From: Dryococelus australis
Taxonomy: Eukaryota > Arthropoda > Insecta > Phasmatodea > Phasmatidae
DNA: 64,000 nt
Assembly (NCBI GenBank): GCA_029891345.1
Contig: CM056998.1
Coordinates: forward strand, 170,152,332-170,216,331
Direction of reading: 5' to 3'
Part shown: piece by piece, positions 37,201-47,477 of the stretch
Layout: every line of letters begins with the position of its first letter
Numbering within the stretch: the first letter of the stretch is position 1
Notes under the pieces: model-generated
The model's input: only the letters and a program-made list of their open reading frames with translations
What the model was told of the DNA's origin: nothing
Databases searched by the model: none
Position numbers and translations under genes: made by a program

Positions 37201-37790
37201 TTCTTCCTTGCCAGTTTATGTACTAATTTCCATGGTCCCTTTCTCACTTCTTCTTTAACAAATTCAATCCATGTATTATTCATGTTTATCCTGGTTAACT
37301 TATCTGTCTAATATTTTTGTAATCTTCCTTATAAATCAATTTAGCATTACATTCACAACAGCTCCTATATTTCCTGTGTTTATTTGTAACTTTATTTCTC
37401 ATTATTTGTAGTTCGTTATTTCACCACCAATTTATGTTATTATTTTTAATTTTATTCTTGTTTATCACATGTGTATACTACTGCTTCCTGGAATTTATTC
37501 ATTGTTTCTTCAACTGTATCATCTTCCATTCTGTCACCAGTCATCTTAACAACGTTTTTTAATTCTTCATTAACCTTTTCCCAGTTACTAACTTTTAAAT
37601 GTAATCTTTTCTCTATCTTGATTTCCTGTTGAGTTCCAATTTCTATCTCAAAATTTGTTTGGTTGTGATTGTTCATACTATGGTTTACTATCCAATTTAT
37701 AATTTTTACTTCCATATCTTTTGTAGTTATAGTTAAATCAATATTCTCTTGTCCGTTGATGCTTTCAAATGCATATAAATTACCTTCTTC
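34234..37790 (-). mobile_element. R1-clade-like LINE, 5'-truncated, inserted in a SINE
   Basis: The 3' end (minus strand) is a short A-run, seen as T at 34234-34240. The 5' end stops at 37790 inside the endonuclease domain. Both sides abut pieces of one SINE, and the flanking words ATCAGAC (34227-34233) and GTTAGAC (37791-37797) are the likely diverged target duplication. About 1 kb of 3' untranslated region (34234-35302) includes a purine-rich tract on the coding strand (about 34900-35090) and a GC-rich part (34440-34800). The coding part is much more AT-rich than usual for LINEs. Confidence 0.75.
35303..37790 (-). pseudogene. R1-clade LINE ORF2 (endonuclease end, reverse transcriptase, C-terminal domain)
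   Basis: The minus strand starts in the end of an APE-type endonuclease (NIDLTITTKDMEVKIINWIV, 37690-37755, where R1 elements have DVTLAT..V..W). A linker follows (37038-37715). The reverse transcriptase has a fingers part near 36720-36830, a GCPQGSVIGPSLWTSVIN motif B near 36385-36465 and the catalytic AFADDFIMLIES (FADD box) near 36330-36365. After the thumb (35765-36118, RILRASQRYVLIKIMNLTPT) the C-terminus has a Cys/His knuckle, CQCEKGAQTVYHILYLC, near 35475-35525. The natural stop is at 35303. Stops and frameshifts in the polymerase part make it inactive. Order, FADD box and C-terminal CxC...H...C fit the R1/LOA group; the exact clade needs a tree. Confidence 0.75.
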
Positions 37791-38015
37791 GTTAGACTAC
37801 TCGCCTCCCACCAAAACAAACCGGGTTCGATTCCCGCCGGAGGCGCTGTCGGATTTTCGCACGTGAGAATTGTGCCGGACGATGCCGCTGGCCGGCGGTT
37901 TTTCTCAGGGATCTCCCTTTTACCCCGCCCTTTCATTCCGATGCTGCTCCACAATCACTTCTCTTCGCCCGTACCGGCTATTAAAAGCCGTCCAAATATC
38001 TCCATTCCACTCCCA
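37791..38015 (+). repeat. tRNA-derived SINE body, right part of the split copy
   Basis: Resumes at GTTAGACTACTCGCCTCCCA and contains the box B GGGTTCGATTCCCGCC near 37820. It then has the family core GTGCCGGACGATGCCGCTGG and GGGATCTCCC and ends near AAAAGCCGTCCAAATATCTC. Together with 34207-34233 it forms one SINE interrupted by the LINE. Open frames over it are not genes. Confidence 0.8.
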
Positions 38016-38860
38016 ACGGATTGTTTTGTTATGCCATGAATGTTTAGGAGAACGTATCTGATAGGAATGATATGGTTAATAATGTCACGTGACTTTTTCT
38101 CGTTTGCTTAGGGTAACGTAAATGGTTTTAATTATTTTGGTCCGCAAAATGCATTTTTCTGATTTCGACTCACCAAAGCTCCGCAACTTCAAAACACCAT
38201 AAATAATGTAACGCACTACAGTGTCAGAAATGTATCCTTGCATAACTTTATGTAGTAAGAGTAACGTGTTTTGATCTTTAATACTTGAAAGCGCGTTCTT
38301 ATCTGATGTTTCAGTGCAACAGTATCCACTATTAGATTTGTGTCTAAATTATGATACTCTAATAGGCAGATCAAACAAAATACTTAGTAATGTTTGCAGA
38401 GTAAATAAGAGTCTGTTGTAAGTATCGTATGACTATTAGAATCTCCCATTAAAGTAATAATTTTTTTCGTGTAGAGAGAAAATGTTGCGCCGGAACTGAT
38501 CTTGAACAGTATGCTTCAATTATTTTGATGGTCAGGTAGTCACGACTTATAGGTTTACAATTTATCGAAATGTAACTTGCAAGGATACATTTTTATAATT
38601 GGCTTCATGTGATATATGAGTGTGACTGTTGTTGAAGGCCAAGCTTTAAAAAAAAAAAATAGATGTTTCTCTGGGGGGGGGGGGGGGGGTCAATTGGGGA
38701 AAGTGGCTGGCCTATTTAGGAGAGAATGCGAGGCGTATTACTGTGCTTATCCAACCTCGGCCTTTGTGTCCGAGTCACAAAAGTTGGTGAAGATCGCAGG
38801 AGCCAGTTCTCTAGCGGTCTCCGGGGAGGGATAGCTTGACGTTGGGAGTGGGAGTTCTCA
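38016..38860. other. Spacer with 17-G run
   Basis: AT-rich unique-looking DNA. A run of 17 G lies at 38673-38689 beside an A-run. No gene. Confidence 0.45.
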
Positions 38861-38868
38861 CTGTTCCC

Positions 38869-39101
38869 CGGGGCCACGGTGGCTGAGCAGTTAGCCTGCT
38901 CGCCTTCCACCATGGCGAACCGGGTTCTATCCCCGGCCGGGTCACCCTGGATTTCGCAAGTGAGAATCGTGCCGGACGATGCCGCTGCTCGGTGGGTTTT
39001 CTTGGGGATCTCCCGTTTCCCCTGCTCTTGCATTCTGGCGCTGCTCCATTCTTACCTCATTTCACCCTCATCGGCTTTCAACTCACTCACTCACTCACTC
39101 G
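38869..39101 (+). repeat. tRNA-derived SINE, complete copy with (ACTC)n tail
   Basis: Starts CGGGGCCACGGTGGCTGAGC (box A) and has GGGTTCTATCCCCGGC as box B near 38920. The family core GTGCCGGACGATGCCGCTGC, a pyrimidine-rich right half and a tail of ACTC repeats (39081-39101) follow. The 8-bp duplication CTGTTCCC flanks it (38861-38868 and 39102-39109). This defines the family as a short pol III SINE of about 235-255 bp, presumably mobilised by a LINE. Confidence 0.85.
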
Positions 39102-39109
39102 CTGTTCCC

Positions 39110-39846
39110 TTCGGTTATCGTTTCAGCATTCGGGATCGAGTACACGTGCTCATTGGTAAACCAATTTGCGTTCCAACTATTTGCGTCTTAAGGAATAAAT
39201 AATCTACAACAGCTTTGCGTGTGGTCTATACGTGCGTCGGAACAAAATTAGATTATAGCTTGCGCGTACGCAGTTGATTTGCTGTAAGAAAACTGCATGG
39301 TTAACTTCCTAAACTATAATGGAAGTACGATGTATGGAAATAAGACATATCAGGCTACAAATGTAGGAATGTTTTGTGTCGCTACTTTACGAAGTTGACA
39401 ACTTCCCTGCACTTTTGACTCTGTTATGAACAAATGTAAGAATGCTGATAATGATGTACGGTGGAAAAAAAAAAACTTACCACTCGCTGTTTTTCACCAT
39501 ACATATTCACTGATGTAAATTTGTGCAAATATTTAAGAGAGTAAGCATTCACTTGCATTAGCTTCCGTAACACAAAGCAAACATTCGAATGTGTAAACGT
39601 ATAATAAATAATGTAAATATAATTACCAAATACGCAATTATTACTAAATAATCATGAATTAGGAACGTATCAATGGTGTGGCTTTCAATACTATCTACAT
39701 CCAATTTGTTGGGCACGTAATCATAATAGTTAAGTTGGCTGTTTTGGAGGACGCTTAGCAAATAGGCCTTTTAGCACTCAAGGCGATAAAGTGAGATGGA
39801 GATAAAACAGCGACGAACAGGGGCATACAGAGAAATCTATGCTATA
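39110..39846. other. AT-rich spacer
   Basis: No coding-like sequence or paired repeats. Confidence 0.45.
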
Positions 39847-40262
39847 CGCTGTTCACGGTAAAATGAGCATTCTTGAAAGCTTTGCTCAAGATATATTTGT
39901 GTGCACGTTGTATATCCTTCCGCCTTTTGGAAATTTAACGTTGCCATGGGCCTCATCACTTTATTCATGCGTCGGCCAGGTGAAATTGTGCAATTATTAA
40001 AATAACTAAATTTGTTATAACTCTGGTCATTTTTATACTCCTATGCATTAAAAAAAAGAAAGCGAAGAATTAATTTAAGTTATCACAAATGGTTACCTAA
40101 CACATTTTATTCGACGTTGAGAATTGGAACTACTTTCCATTCGTCATTGCCAACTTTATTGGGCGCATGTCATTCAGCGCGCTCGCTAAAATATATGCAG
40201 GCAGCGACAGTGATTTTTTTCTAAGATTGATTTCAAAAGTGCTCACTTTATCGTGAACAGCC
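39847..40262. mobile_element. MITE, GTTCACGG family, long form (about 416 bp)
   Basis: Left end CGCTGTTCACGGTAAAATGA, right end CAAAAGTGCTCACTTTATCG then TGAACAGCC. Internal landmarks CATCACTTTATTCATGCGTC and ACTTTATTGGGCGCATG are shared with copies at 40690, 41537 and 59476. No coding capacity. Confidence 0.8.
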
Positions 40263-40689
40263 TTTACAACGCCCGCTACGTTTTTCTCGTGACAGTAGGG
40301 CGTTATATCGCCGGGAATGGGGCGAGGATCACCTCGCTTCTGTGCGGTGCCTGTCTGCTAGCCACCGACCTCTTCGGCCCCATTGCAGCAGCTTTACGCA
40401 GACTTGGGGATTTACTCGCGCTATTGTAGATCCTCTTGTGACGTGTCTGTCCTCCCAAAATATTATTTTTCCATTCAAATCATATAATTTTCCCCCATAC
40501 AAGTTCGACTGTGTGAAAATAACATACGAATAATTGCTAGCCCAGAGTTATGTCCGTGTGAATTTTGTTCGCCGTGATCTCTCTCGGTTTATATGTACTT
40601 ATCTATGCTCTGTTAGGATTTTTTCCACATCGTTCTGCGATCTGCAGGGAATTTTTCTTTCATTAGAAGCTCTTGAGTAGAGAGGTAAA
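40263..40689. other. Spacer between MITE copies
   Basis: CpG-containing stretch at 40270-40440 with no recognisable gene. Confidence 0.35.
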
Positions 40690-41072
40690 GGCTGTTTATT
40701 GTAAACTGAGCACCTTTGAAAGCACATTGTGTATTCTTCCGCTATATGTAAAATCGACATTGCCGCGGGCCCGCATCACTTTAGTCACGCGTCGGTTCGT
40801 GGAACTTTATTATGAAATTAATTATTTTACAAATTTTAATTCTTATAATTATTTGCATTAAAAATAACAAGATAGAATACATTATGTCTCCAGTATCCAC
40901 AAATCGTTACTTGGCACATTTTATTCAACGTTAAGACTATTTTCCGTCCGCCGTTTACAACTTACTGGACGCATGCCAGTCAGTGTACTCCATAAAATAT
41001 ATGCAGGTAAATGGGCGCAGTGACATTGATCAAAGGTTGATTTCAAAACTGCTAAATCAATCGTCATTAGCC
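40690..41072. mobile_element. MITE, GTTCACGG family, long form, diverged
   Basis: Left end GGCTGTTTATTGTAAACTGA, right end TTTCAAAACTGCTAAATCAA then TCGTCATTAGCC. The interior follows the copy at 39847 (CATCACTTTAGTCACGCGTC, TTACTGGACGCATGCC). This is the most mutated of the three neighbouring copies. Confidence 0.7.
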
Positions 41073-41536
41073 TATAAAATACTGTTTTCTTAAACAATTT
41101 TATTGTTCAATTCCCGAAAGTTTCTCAGCTGTTTTTTTTGCCAATTGTTGGCGTTAGCTGGTAAATACAGGATATCCGCTCTCCCTATTGTCCGCATTGG
41201 ACACGGCGCACCAACATTCTCGCCAACAGGACATAGCATTTAGTTCTCATTGCCGCTGCCATGTGCACAAGCTCAGCAAGGCTGCGTGACGATCGTGACT
41301 CGTGGCCAGTCCCATACATCATCCTTTCCATTTCTGCAGGCATGGTTTTTTGTTAGTAAATTTGTGTTCATGGAGTGGTAACTTGTAAATGTTCTGTCTT
41401 AACACATGACAACTGAGAAGTTTTAGCTTGTTCATAATTGAGCTTTCCTCTAAGTCGCCTTTGAATTAATTCCGTGTCCGTAAAACAGCGCGTATCTACA
41501 GATACGCAGACTAGAGTACCTGAGTAATTTTGGTAA
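41073..41536. other. Spacer between MITE copies
   Basis: Moderately CpG-containing sequence at 41160-41320, no gene or repeat assigned. Confidence 0.35.
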
Positions 41537-41960
41537 AGTCAGTTCACGATAAAAAAATTTTTTTTTTTTTTTAAATTTACCTTAGAAAAAAGTCACTGCT
41601 ACTTGCATACAATTTAACGGGCGCCCTGAGTAACATGCGCCCAATAAAGTTGGTAACGGTGGAGAGAAAGTAATCGCATGTTTTAACGTCGAATATAAAG
41701 TGCCAGGTTACAATTTCTGATCATTTAAATTATTTCTTTCGCTCTCTGTATTTTTATAAATGCATCTAAGTGTAAAAATGAGCATATTTATGAAATATTT
41801 ACTTTTCTCATCATTTCAGAGTATCACTTGAGCGACGCACGAATAAAGTAATGAGGTACATGACAATGTTAGTCTTACATAAGGTGGAACAATACACAAC
41901 GTGCATACAAGTAGATCTTGAGCAGGGCTTAGAAAAGTGCTCATTTTACCGTGAATAGCC
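41537..41960. mobile_element. MITE, GTTCACGG family, long form, opposite orientation
   Basis: Left end CAGTTCACGATAAAAAAATT, right end GAAAAGTGCTCATTTTACCG then TGAATAGCC. The interior is the reverse complement of the copy at 39847 (GCGCCCAATAAAGTTGGTAA; GACGCACGAATAAAGTAATG). Confidence 0.75.
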
Positions 41961-43550
41961 TGTAACGTATGATGTAAAGCAGTAGCATGACTTTAGGCTC
42001 GGTTTCATATTATGCAGAAATTATTAGTTTTCGTGTCATATTTTCAGTTTGAGGTATTATTGGAAGTGTTTCATTACAGAAAATTTACAATATACTAGTT
42101 GTTTAATATGTTTCTATATAATTTTCAATGTATGATATTTCCTGCCTGCAAAAGGACAGGAACGTTTTTATTATATATCCGAGATTAAGACACGAAAATG
42201 AAGAATTTCTGCAAGAGAGTTGGTGTCGAGCCTTAAAGTTTTAATAGCATATTGTTTATTAGCGACCATTGAAGTGGGTTTCCTTTTTCGTCTGGTGCAC
42301 ATGAAGAAAGAAAGGCGTGGTGTGGCACATTAATTTTTTTTTACGACTGCTGTATCGCTGGACACGTGAATACTAAGTAAATGTGTTCTCCGAGATATCG
42401 TATACTATCTTACTGCATGCCGTATATCCATTAGATTGGGGTGGGGATTACATTGGCGAGAAAGTTGATTGGGGTGGAGGGGGTCCTACAGATATGAAAC
42501 ATCCTGGGTTCCACACAGTTTGCCCTAATATCGGACAGGGTCAGCACATAGCAAAGAATCTAGTCAACTTGAACTAGTTCCTGTAGGCTCCTAACCCGAT
42601 ACGGGTAACAACCTCGAAGAACTGACCATGTTTGTCGTAGCAAATGTAGCCGTAAATCCGGGCCACGCACCACTTATGTCCATACCAAAAGTGACAGCTC
42701 GATCGTAACTGTGAAGTCCGTATATATGAAAGTCCAATGAAGGCCGAACATCTGTACATATTTGGGGGGGGGGGGAGGGGGGATCAGCTTAAAAGAAAAG
42801 TAAGTTCAGCACACATTAACGCAATGTTCCTTCATAGTTTTTTTTTGTGAAATGCTTGTTTTAAAGCGATTTATTACTTAATTTCATAGGATTATTTTAA
42901 TGGGATTTCTTATTGTGACTGGGTTTGTACAATTGAAGTTTCTTAATTTGCAGTTGATTCTGTTCTTCCTATAGGTTTCGTGTATATTTGTTAATTAATA
43001 CTATTATGTTGAAGTTAAGCTTACATATTCTTGTCTTTCTCGCCTTCCCAGCGTTGAAGTACTCTTGCGCGTGGTTTATTTTATCCGAGTGATATTGTTT
43101 CATGGAAATACTGTACGTAGGTTGCGTCGTTCTACAACGCACGCATCACAGCTGAGCCTCGTGAAACCCTTGCGTCATGGGAAATGGCACATGTTGCAGA
43201 ATCAGTCGTGAAGTAGCAAGGTCGCTCACCAGTCCTTCTCATTGTCCAAGTCGTGTCATTGCAGCCGTAGGCGGATGTTTACGTTGTTACGTCGCACCGT
43301 TTTACACTAACTAAAGGTGACGGTTCCTCATCACCGTTTCTAGTCGTGTACCGTGGATGGTTGTGCAATTTTACAGCGTGTAGCAGTGGCTTTTGCTGTC
43401 TCCTCAAGCATCAAAAATAAGTTTCGGTCAATTCTGCCACTGTGCGTTACTCCTAAAGCCGTGAAATTCTTTTCTCAAATCCGCTATATTGTACAGTAAT
43501 TATTTATTCTATAGTCTGTTTTCGTTTCTTGGTTGACACTGAATCTGCCA
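41961..43550. other. Spacer, no gene recognised
   Basis: Includes a 12-G run (42764-42775) and a modestly CpG-enriched part (43050-43400). No domain is recognisable in the short frames. Confidence 0.4.
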
Positions 43551-43810
43551 GGGGCCTCGGTGGTGTAGTGGTTAGACTACTCGCCTTACACCAAGGCGAA
43601 CCGGGTTTCGATTCCCGGCGGGATCGCTCCAGGATTTTCGAATGTGGGAATCGTGCCGGACGATGCCGCTAGTCCGTTGGTTTTCTCGGGGATCTCCCGT
43701 TTCCCTCGTCCTTTTTATTCCGGCACTGCTCCAGGCTCACCTCGCTTCACCCTCATCGGCATTATGGAACGCATTGTTTACTTTACCCGCTACCATCGGC
43801 TGTGCTGTGG
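43551..43810 (+). repeat. tRNA-derived SINE copy
   Basis: GGGGCCTCGGTGGTGTAGTG then GTTAGACTACTCGCC is a near-canonical box A region. CGGGTTTCGATTCCCGGC is box B with one extra T. Core GTGCCGGACGATGCCGCTAG and GGGGATCTCCCGTTTCCC follow. The 3' end lies between 43760 and 43810; no target duplication was recognised. Confidence 0.8.
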
Positions 43811-44640
43811 CCATACACAATTGTAGTACTGCCTGCATTATAGGCGCTGTATCGCTGCAGCGGAATCTTTGTGTGCGTTTTAAACGAAAACGCGGTGGGT
43901 CCTAGGCAGTTGCAGCTAGGGGACAATTTTTGTTTCGTAGGTCATACTGCTCAATAAACCAGCATCAAACGTACATAATAACCGACGGTAACGAAGTTGC
44001 CGGCAATAAGAGGGTGGCCACCCCTGTTATTTTCGTAACGGGGAGTGTTATTAATGTGAATTTGTTCTTAGGTTGAAGATCCCGATAGCATGAAACAATA
44101 TTTTGCGAATTGTAATGTCATCACGCCTGGTTTCCGATATTTCGCAAAAATACATTCCAAAATCTCCATTTTCGGGGACATATTTCGTCCTTAATATTTC
44201 ATTAGGTACAAAGTGTCTTATATAATTTCACTTGATTTTGCATAAGGAATCACCTCACAAAGTTTGCCGGTCGAATTTAGCCCCATTCTGTATATACTCT
44301 TAAACAAAATATTTTCCTAAGTTTCTGTTTGTATTTCTTAACAACCAGACCGCAAGGTTTTCCTGGATTCTAACTATCGATTCACTCGGCTCCTGTCAAA
44401 TACAGGAAAATAATCCTCACTTCCCTTTGATTTTAATATCATGCGAATTTGTTAACTTTCGATGTGTCCTATCTAGGAAAGACGTACACAGGCACGTGTA
44501 TCCAAGCCATGAATATTGGTTTCTTGGTATCGCATTGTCGGCAAAAAAAAAGGCCCGTAGAAAAAAATGGAAAATAGCATAATATAATGTTTTCAGGTCG
44601 GATGCTACACAGCCGGAGCTGCGCACGCATTCATTTTCCC
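43811..44640. other. Spacer, no gene recognised
   Basis: AT-rich with scattered CpG. No repeat or coding assignment. Confidence 0.4.
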
Positions 44641-45066
44641 TTTCCCACGTAAATCCCCGCCTTCTGCATCTAACAAGCGCCACTACGTCTGACGCAGACA
44701 TTATTGCTTATCGCCCCCATGATTGTGAGCTTCGCATGCAGAAATAGTTGCAGGTAGCTTTAACCTTGAAATGGCGTGAGTTATGCAGGAAAAGTGTCGG
44801 CTGTGGTTTTCGTTCGTCGCGCGGTGGTTACCGTGACTTGTTGCGCCCCGGGTTTCCCAAGCAAGAGCAGCAGCGGCGCGGATGTCTCGAGGCGTCGTCG
44901 CTGCAGTGGCGGAAGTCTTGCAGGCGAGAGCACAATGGGCGTCTGTGCTCTCTTCGCCTGGTGGTTGCACCGAGCCACGACGTGTGAAGCACGCAGCGTC
45001 CACTCGCTACGGCGCGTCCTCTCTTCACACCATGCTTATTCACTTCGAAGTTACGCTTGGATGCAA
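44641..45066 (+). promoter_or_regulatory. CpG island, promoter-like
   Basis: This is the densest CpG stretch in the window (GTCGCGCGGTGG, GCAGCGGCGCGGATG and similar), with all six frames partly open because stop codons are rare in such DNA. It ends at a good splice donor, CAA|GTAAGT (45067). A promoter with first exon reading right is the simplest explanation. The start site cannot be fixed from sequence. Confidence 0.45.
44935..45066 (+). CDS. Candidate first coding exon within CpG island, gene unknown
   Basis: ATG (CACAATGG context) gives 44 codons ending in phase at the donor GTAAGT (45067): MGVCALFAWWLHRATTCEAR and on. The peptide has an early hydrophobic stretch (ALFAWWL) but no recognisable domain. 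Other ATGs (44882, 45031) give different frames to the same donor, so both start and frame are uncertain. Possibly the whole exon is untranslated. Confidence 0.2.
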
Positions 45067-45114
45067 GTAAGTTCCTACTCAACATGGATGACGTTACTTT
45101 GTCCAGTTTACTTA

Positions 45115-45701
45115 TGCCCGGTTTTAACATCATCTTCCCCGATCCGAGATCGCTGGATCCTCGTTACGAACTAGGATCCAGTTTGATCTTGGTTCCTATG
45201 TGAAAATTGTTGCACCAACGAAATCACATCTTTCTGGATCTCCGATTCGTCGATCTTGTTTGCAAAGTGAGAGATCGAGATTAAGTACGAGACAAATTTG
45301 GTATTGGTTCGATATATATGACGTAATGTAAGTAGGCGTATTTTTCACTATAGACAGAAGCAGATGTGCGATGTTTTATCTGTTTTAAGTGAATTATTGT
45401 TGCACGAATTTTACCGAACAATATTCAAGTATGTATAACGATTTTTTTTTTTTTTTTTTTAATTTCCCGAGAAAACAATTGAACGTAGTTCTATCTGTTG
45501 GCGTATTATTTTCAAACTACATTTGTCAACGATGGCTGCTGATCTCGGGTCGAGATTTCGAACCGCCAATTTCGGTGGTTCGAAATGAACTTAATCTCGA
45601 TCTCCAGTCCATCTCTGGACTCTAATTGTGCAACAGTTTTCTGTGTCGATCTTAGATCCGATCTCGGATCGAGTCTCGAACCACGATGGTGCAACCGGAC
45701 A
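45115..45701. mobile_element. PIF/Harbinger-like MITE with TTA target duplication
   Basis: Ends TGCCCGGTTTTAACATC and complement of TGTCCGGTTGCACCATC (13 of 17 matching) are flanked by TTA at 45112-45114 and 45702-45704, the PIF/Harbinger-type duplication. Subterminal parts are full of GATC-containing palindromes (GATCCGAGATCG near 45138, GATCTCGGATCGAG near 45660). GTTGCAC/GTGCAAC words occur near both ends. No transposase. It sits 45 bp after the candidate splice donor at 45067. Confidence 0.75.
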
Positions 45702-45704
45702 TTA

Positions 45705-46929
45705 GATAAATATGTTGCCACGGTCAACGTAGCGTCCAAGTGATACGCGCGCAGCGTCAGAGTGTACTTGGTAAGACCGTGACAACCCGGCTATAAGATT
45801 AGGTGGACATATTTGTCGTGTTCTGCGCATGTACTCAATATTGACCTACCTCGCACCAGTACAGCTGCCAGTCACATGATCAGCAGTGATGAACGTGTTT
45901 ATTTATATCTTAAGTTTCAAAAGACTATCACTTTTAAATGAATGAAATGCTTCTGCCAATTTGATTTAAATCCAATTGCTTTACAAAGTGGTTAGCGGAA
46001 GTGTACGAACATCTCGGAGCACTTGTTTACTAAACTCTGTTGTAACCTCAAATCTTGCCCACGTCGTTTATAATAGTCGTGACATTGACAGAAAAGCAGT
46101 TAACTGTTGGGACACGGAGATTGGTATTGCGCAGCTAGCGCGATCACTCTACCCCATATTCACTCTACACTCTTGACGACGTAGTATTCGGTAACACACG
46201 GGTCATAACTCTCTGCTTCATCCCTTACCATGACCCGTTTCGGTCGTTTAATATAACTAGATATATTTGGGATGTTTTATAGCATCGCGGCATATAAATA
46301 ACAACAAAAACTTACATTCATAATGCTTCATAGAGTAAATTTGAAATTTTTGACTTATTATTGATTTATATAAATACATGAAAGTTATTTTTGTAGCAGA
46401 ATTTCGTTTCAGTATTATTTGGAGTCTTAGAAGCGTCATGTTGCCAATTCTTTGAAATCCAACAGTTTTTTATACCAGCTATAATTTTAAATATTTTAAA
46501 ATAATTTGACATTAAGTTTTACTTAAAAAGTTAAAATTGAAATGCGGGTAAACATAATATAGAAGTACTAATAAAATATCCTCATTACATTCTGGTGAAA
46601 TGGGCGCTTATTTTGAATGGTAATGTAATGTAGTTCAATATTTGAGATTTGTATGTAAAAACACACGTTTAGAATTGGTTTTCCTTTATTATTTTTATTA
46701 AACTAATTTCCCCCATTTTCATACTTTTCCAGACAATTGTTTCTTGCCATCACAAAAAAATAGTAGTATTCTAAAATGTAGGAAATAATTTTTCACTCTT
46801 GAACATCCTCAAGGATGTTCATGAGGCTGAAATTATGTTCTACAGTTTGAGTATAGTACATAATTTTTCGCTGGTAGACGAAGTAAAGTAGTTTGAAAAA
46901 TTATGACAATGGAGGAAAATAACTATAAA
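45705..46929. other. AT-rich spacer with a small perfect hairpin
   Basis: No gene. GAACATCCTCAAGGATGTTC (46801-46820) is an 8-bp perfect stem with a 4-base loop. Confidence 0.45.
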
Positions 46930-47020
46930 AGTCACATAATCAAACATCATTCATGCTATTGTCATCGCAGCAATTTGGAAAATAAAAACAATAGCATGAA
47001 TTATGTTTGGTTGTATGACT
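46930..47020. other. 33-bp imperfect hairpin, pre-miRNA-like shape
   Basis: The arm 46930-46962 (core CAAACATCATTCATGCTATT) pairs with 46988-47020 (core AATAGCATGAATTATGTTTG). The central 22 bp have one mismatch and the outer 11 bp about three. The loop is 25 nt. Size and shape fit an animal pre-miRNA, but a tiny inverted-repeat transposon remnant would look the same. I do not recognise either arm as a known miRNA seed. Confidence 0.4.
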
Positions 47021-47477
47021 CCACTTGTCAGCTACAATTTCTACAAATATTTCTTCCCTGGGACACTTACTTTAGTCACATTCATTAAATTCGTAGTGAA
47101 GTGTTGAGTAGGTCCATACATTCGAAACAAAATTCGTAACATTTAAATGGTCGAGAATCGGACCACATATGTATTGGTAATTTTGGTTGGTCTTGGACCT
47201 CTCTATCATCTGCCTCTGTTTGGACGTCTATGCCCGGAACATCCTGTGTATGTGTATATATATAACGAATCCAACTCTTAAACTCTCTACGTGCAAACAT
47301 GCAGTAGTTCAATTCACCAACTTTTTGGATCGGAAAATGCTGGATAGCTAACCAGATTTGGTGCATTCAATGAGTCGTAGAATTTTAATCCAAATGCTAA
47401 AATTGATTAACTTAAAACAAGCGTTGATTCCTATATTCATACCTCTCGATATGTTTAGGCTAAGCAGACTAAAATAA
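47021..47477. other. Spacer before LTR element
   Basis: A minus-strand open frame of 93 codons (47085-47366) has no domain I recognise. Otherwise unremarkable. Confidence 0.35.

Noticed and set aside
37733..39202. Open frames over 37733-38061 and 38716-39202
   Set aside because: They fall on SINE copies; the same frames recur at 43642 and 63518 for the same reason.
43551..43640. A functional tRNA gene
   Set aside because: Boxes A and B are present but the segment does not fold into a full cloverleaf that I can draw. It also continues into the shared SINE core seen at four places.
44701..45003. 100-codon minus-strand Ala/Thr/Arg-rich frame
   Set aside because: All frames are open in this CpG-rich patch and the good splice donor is on the plus strand; no domain on either.
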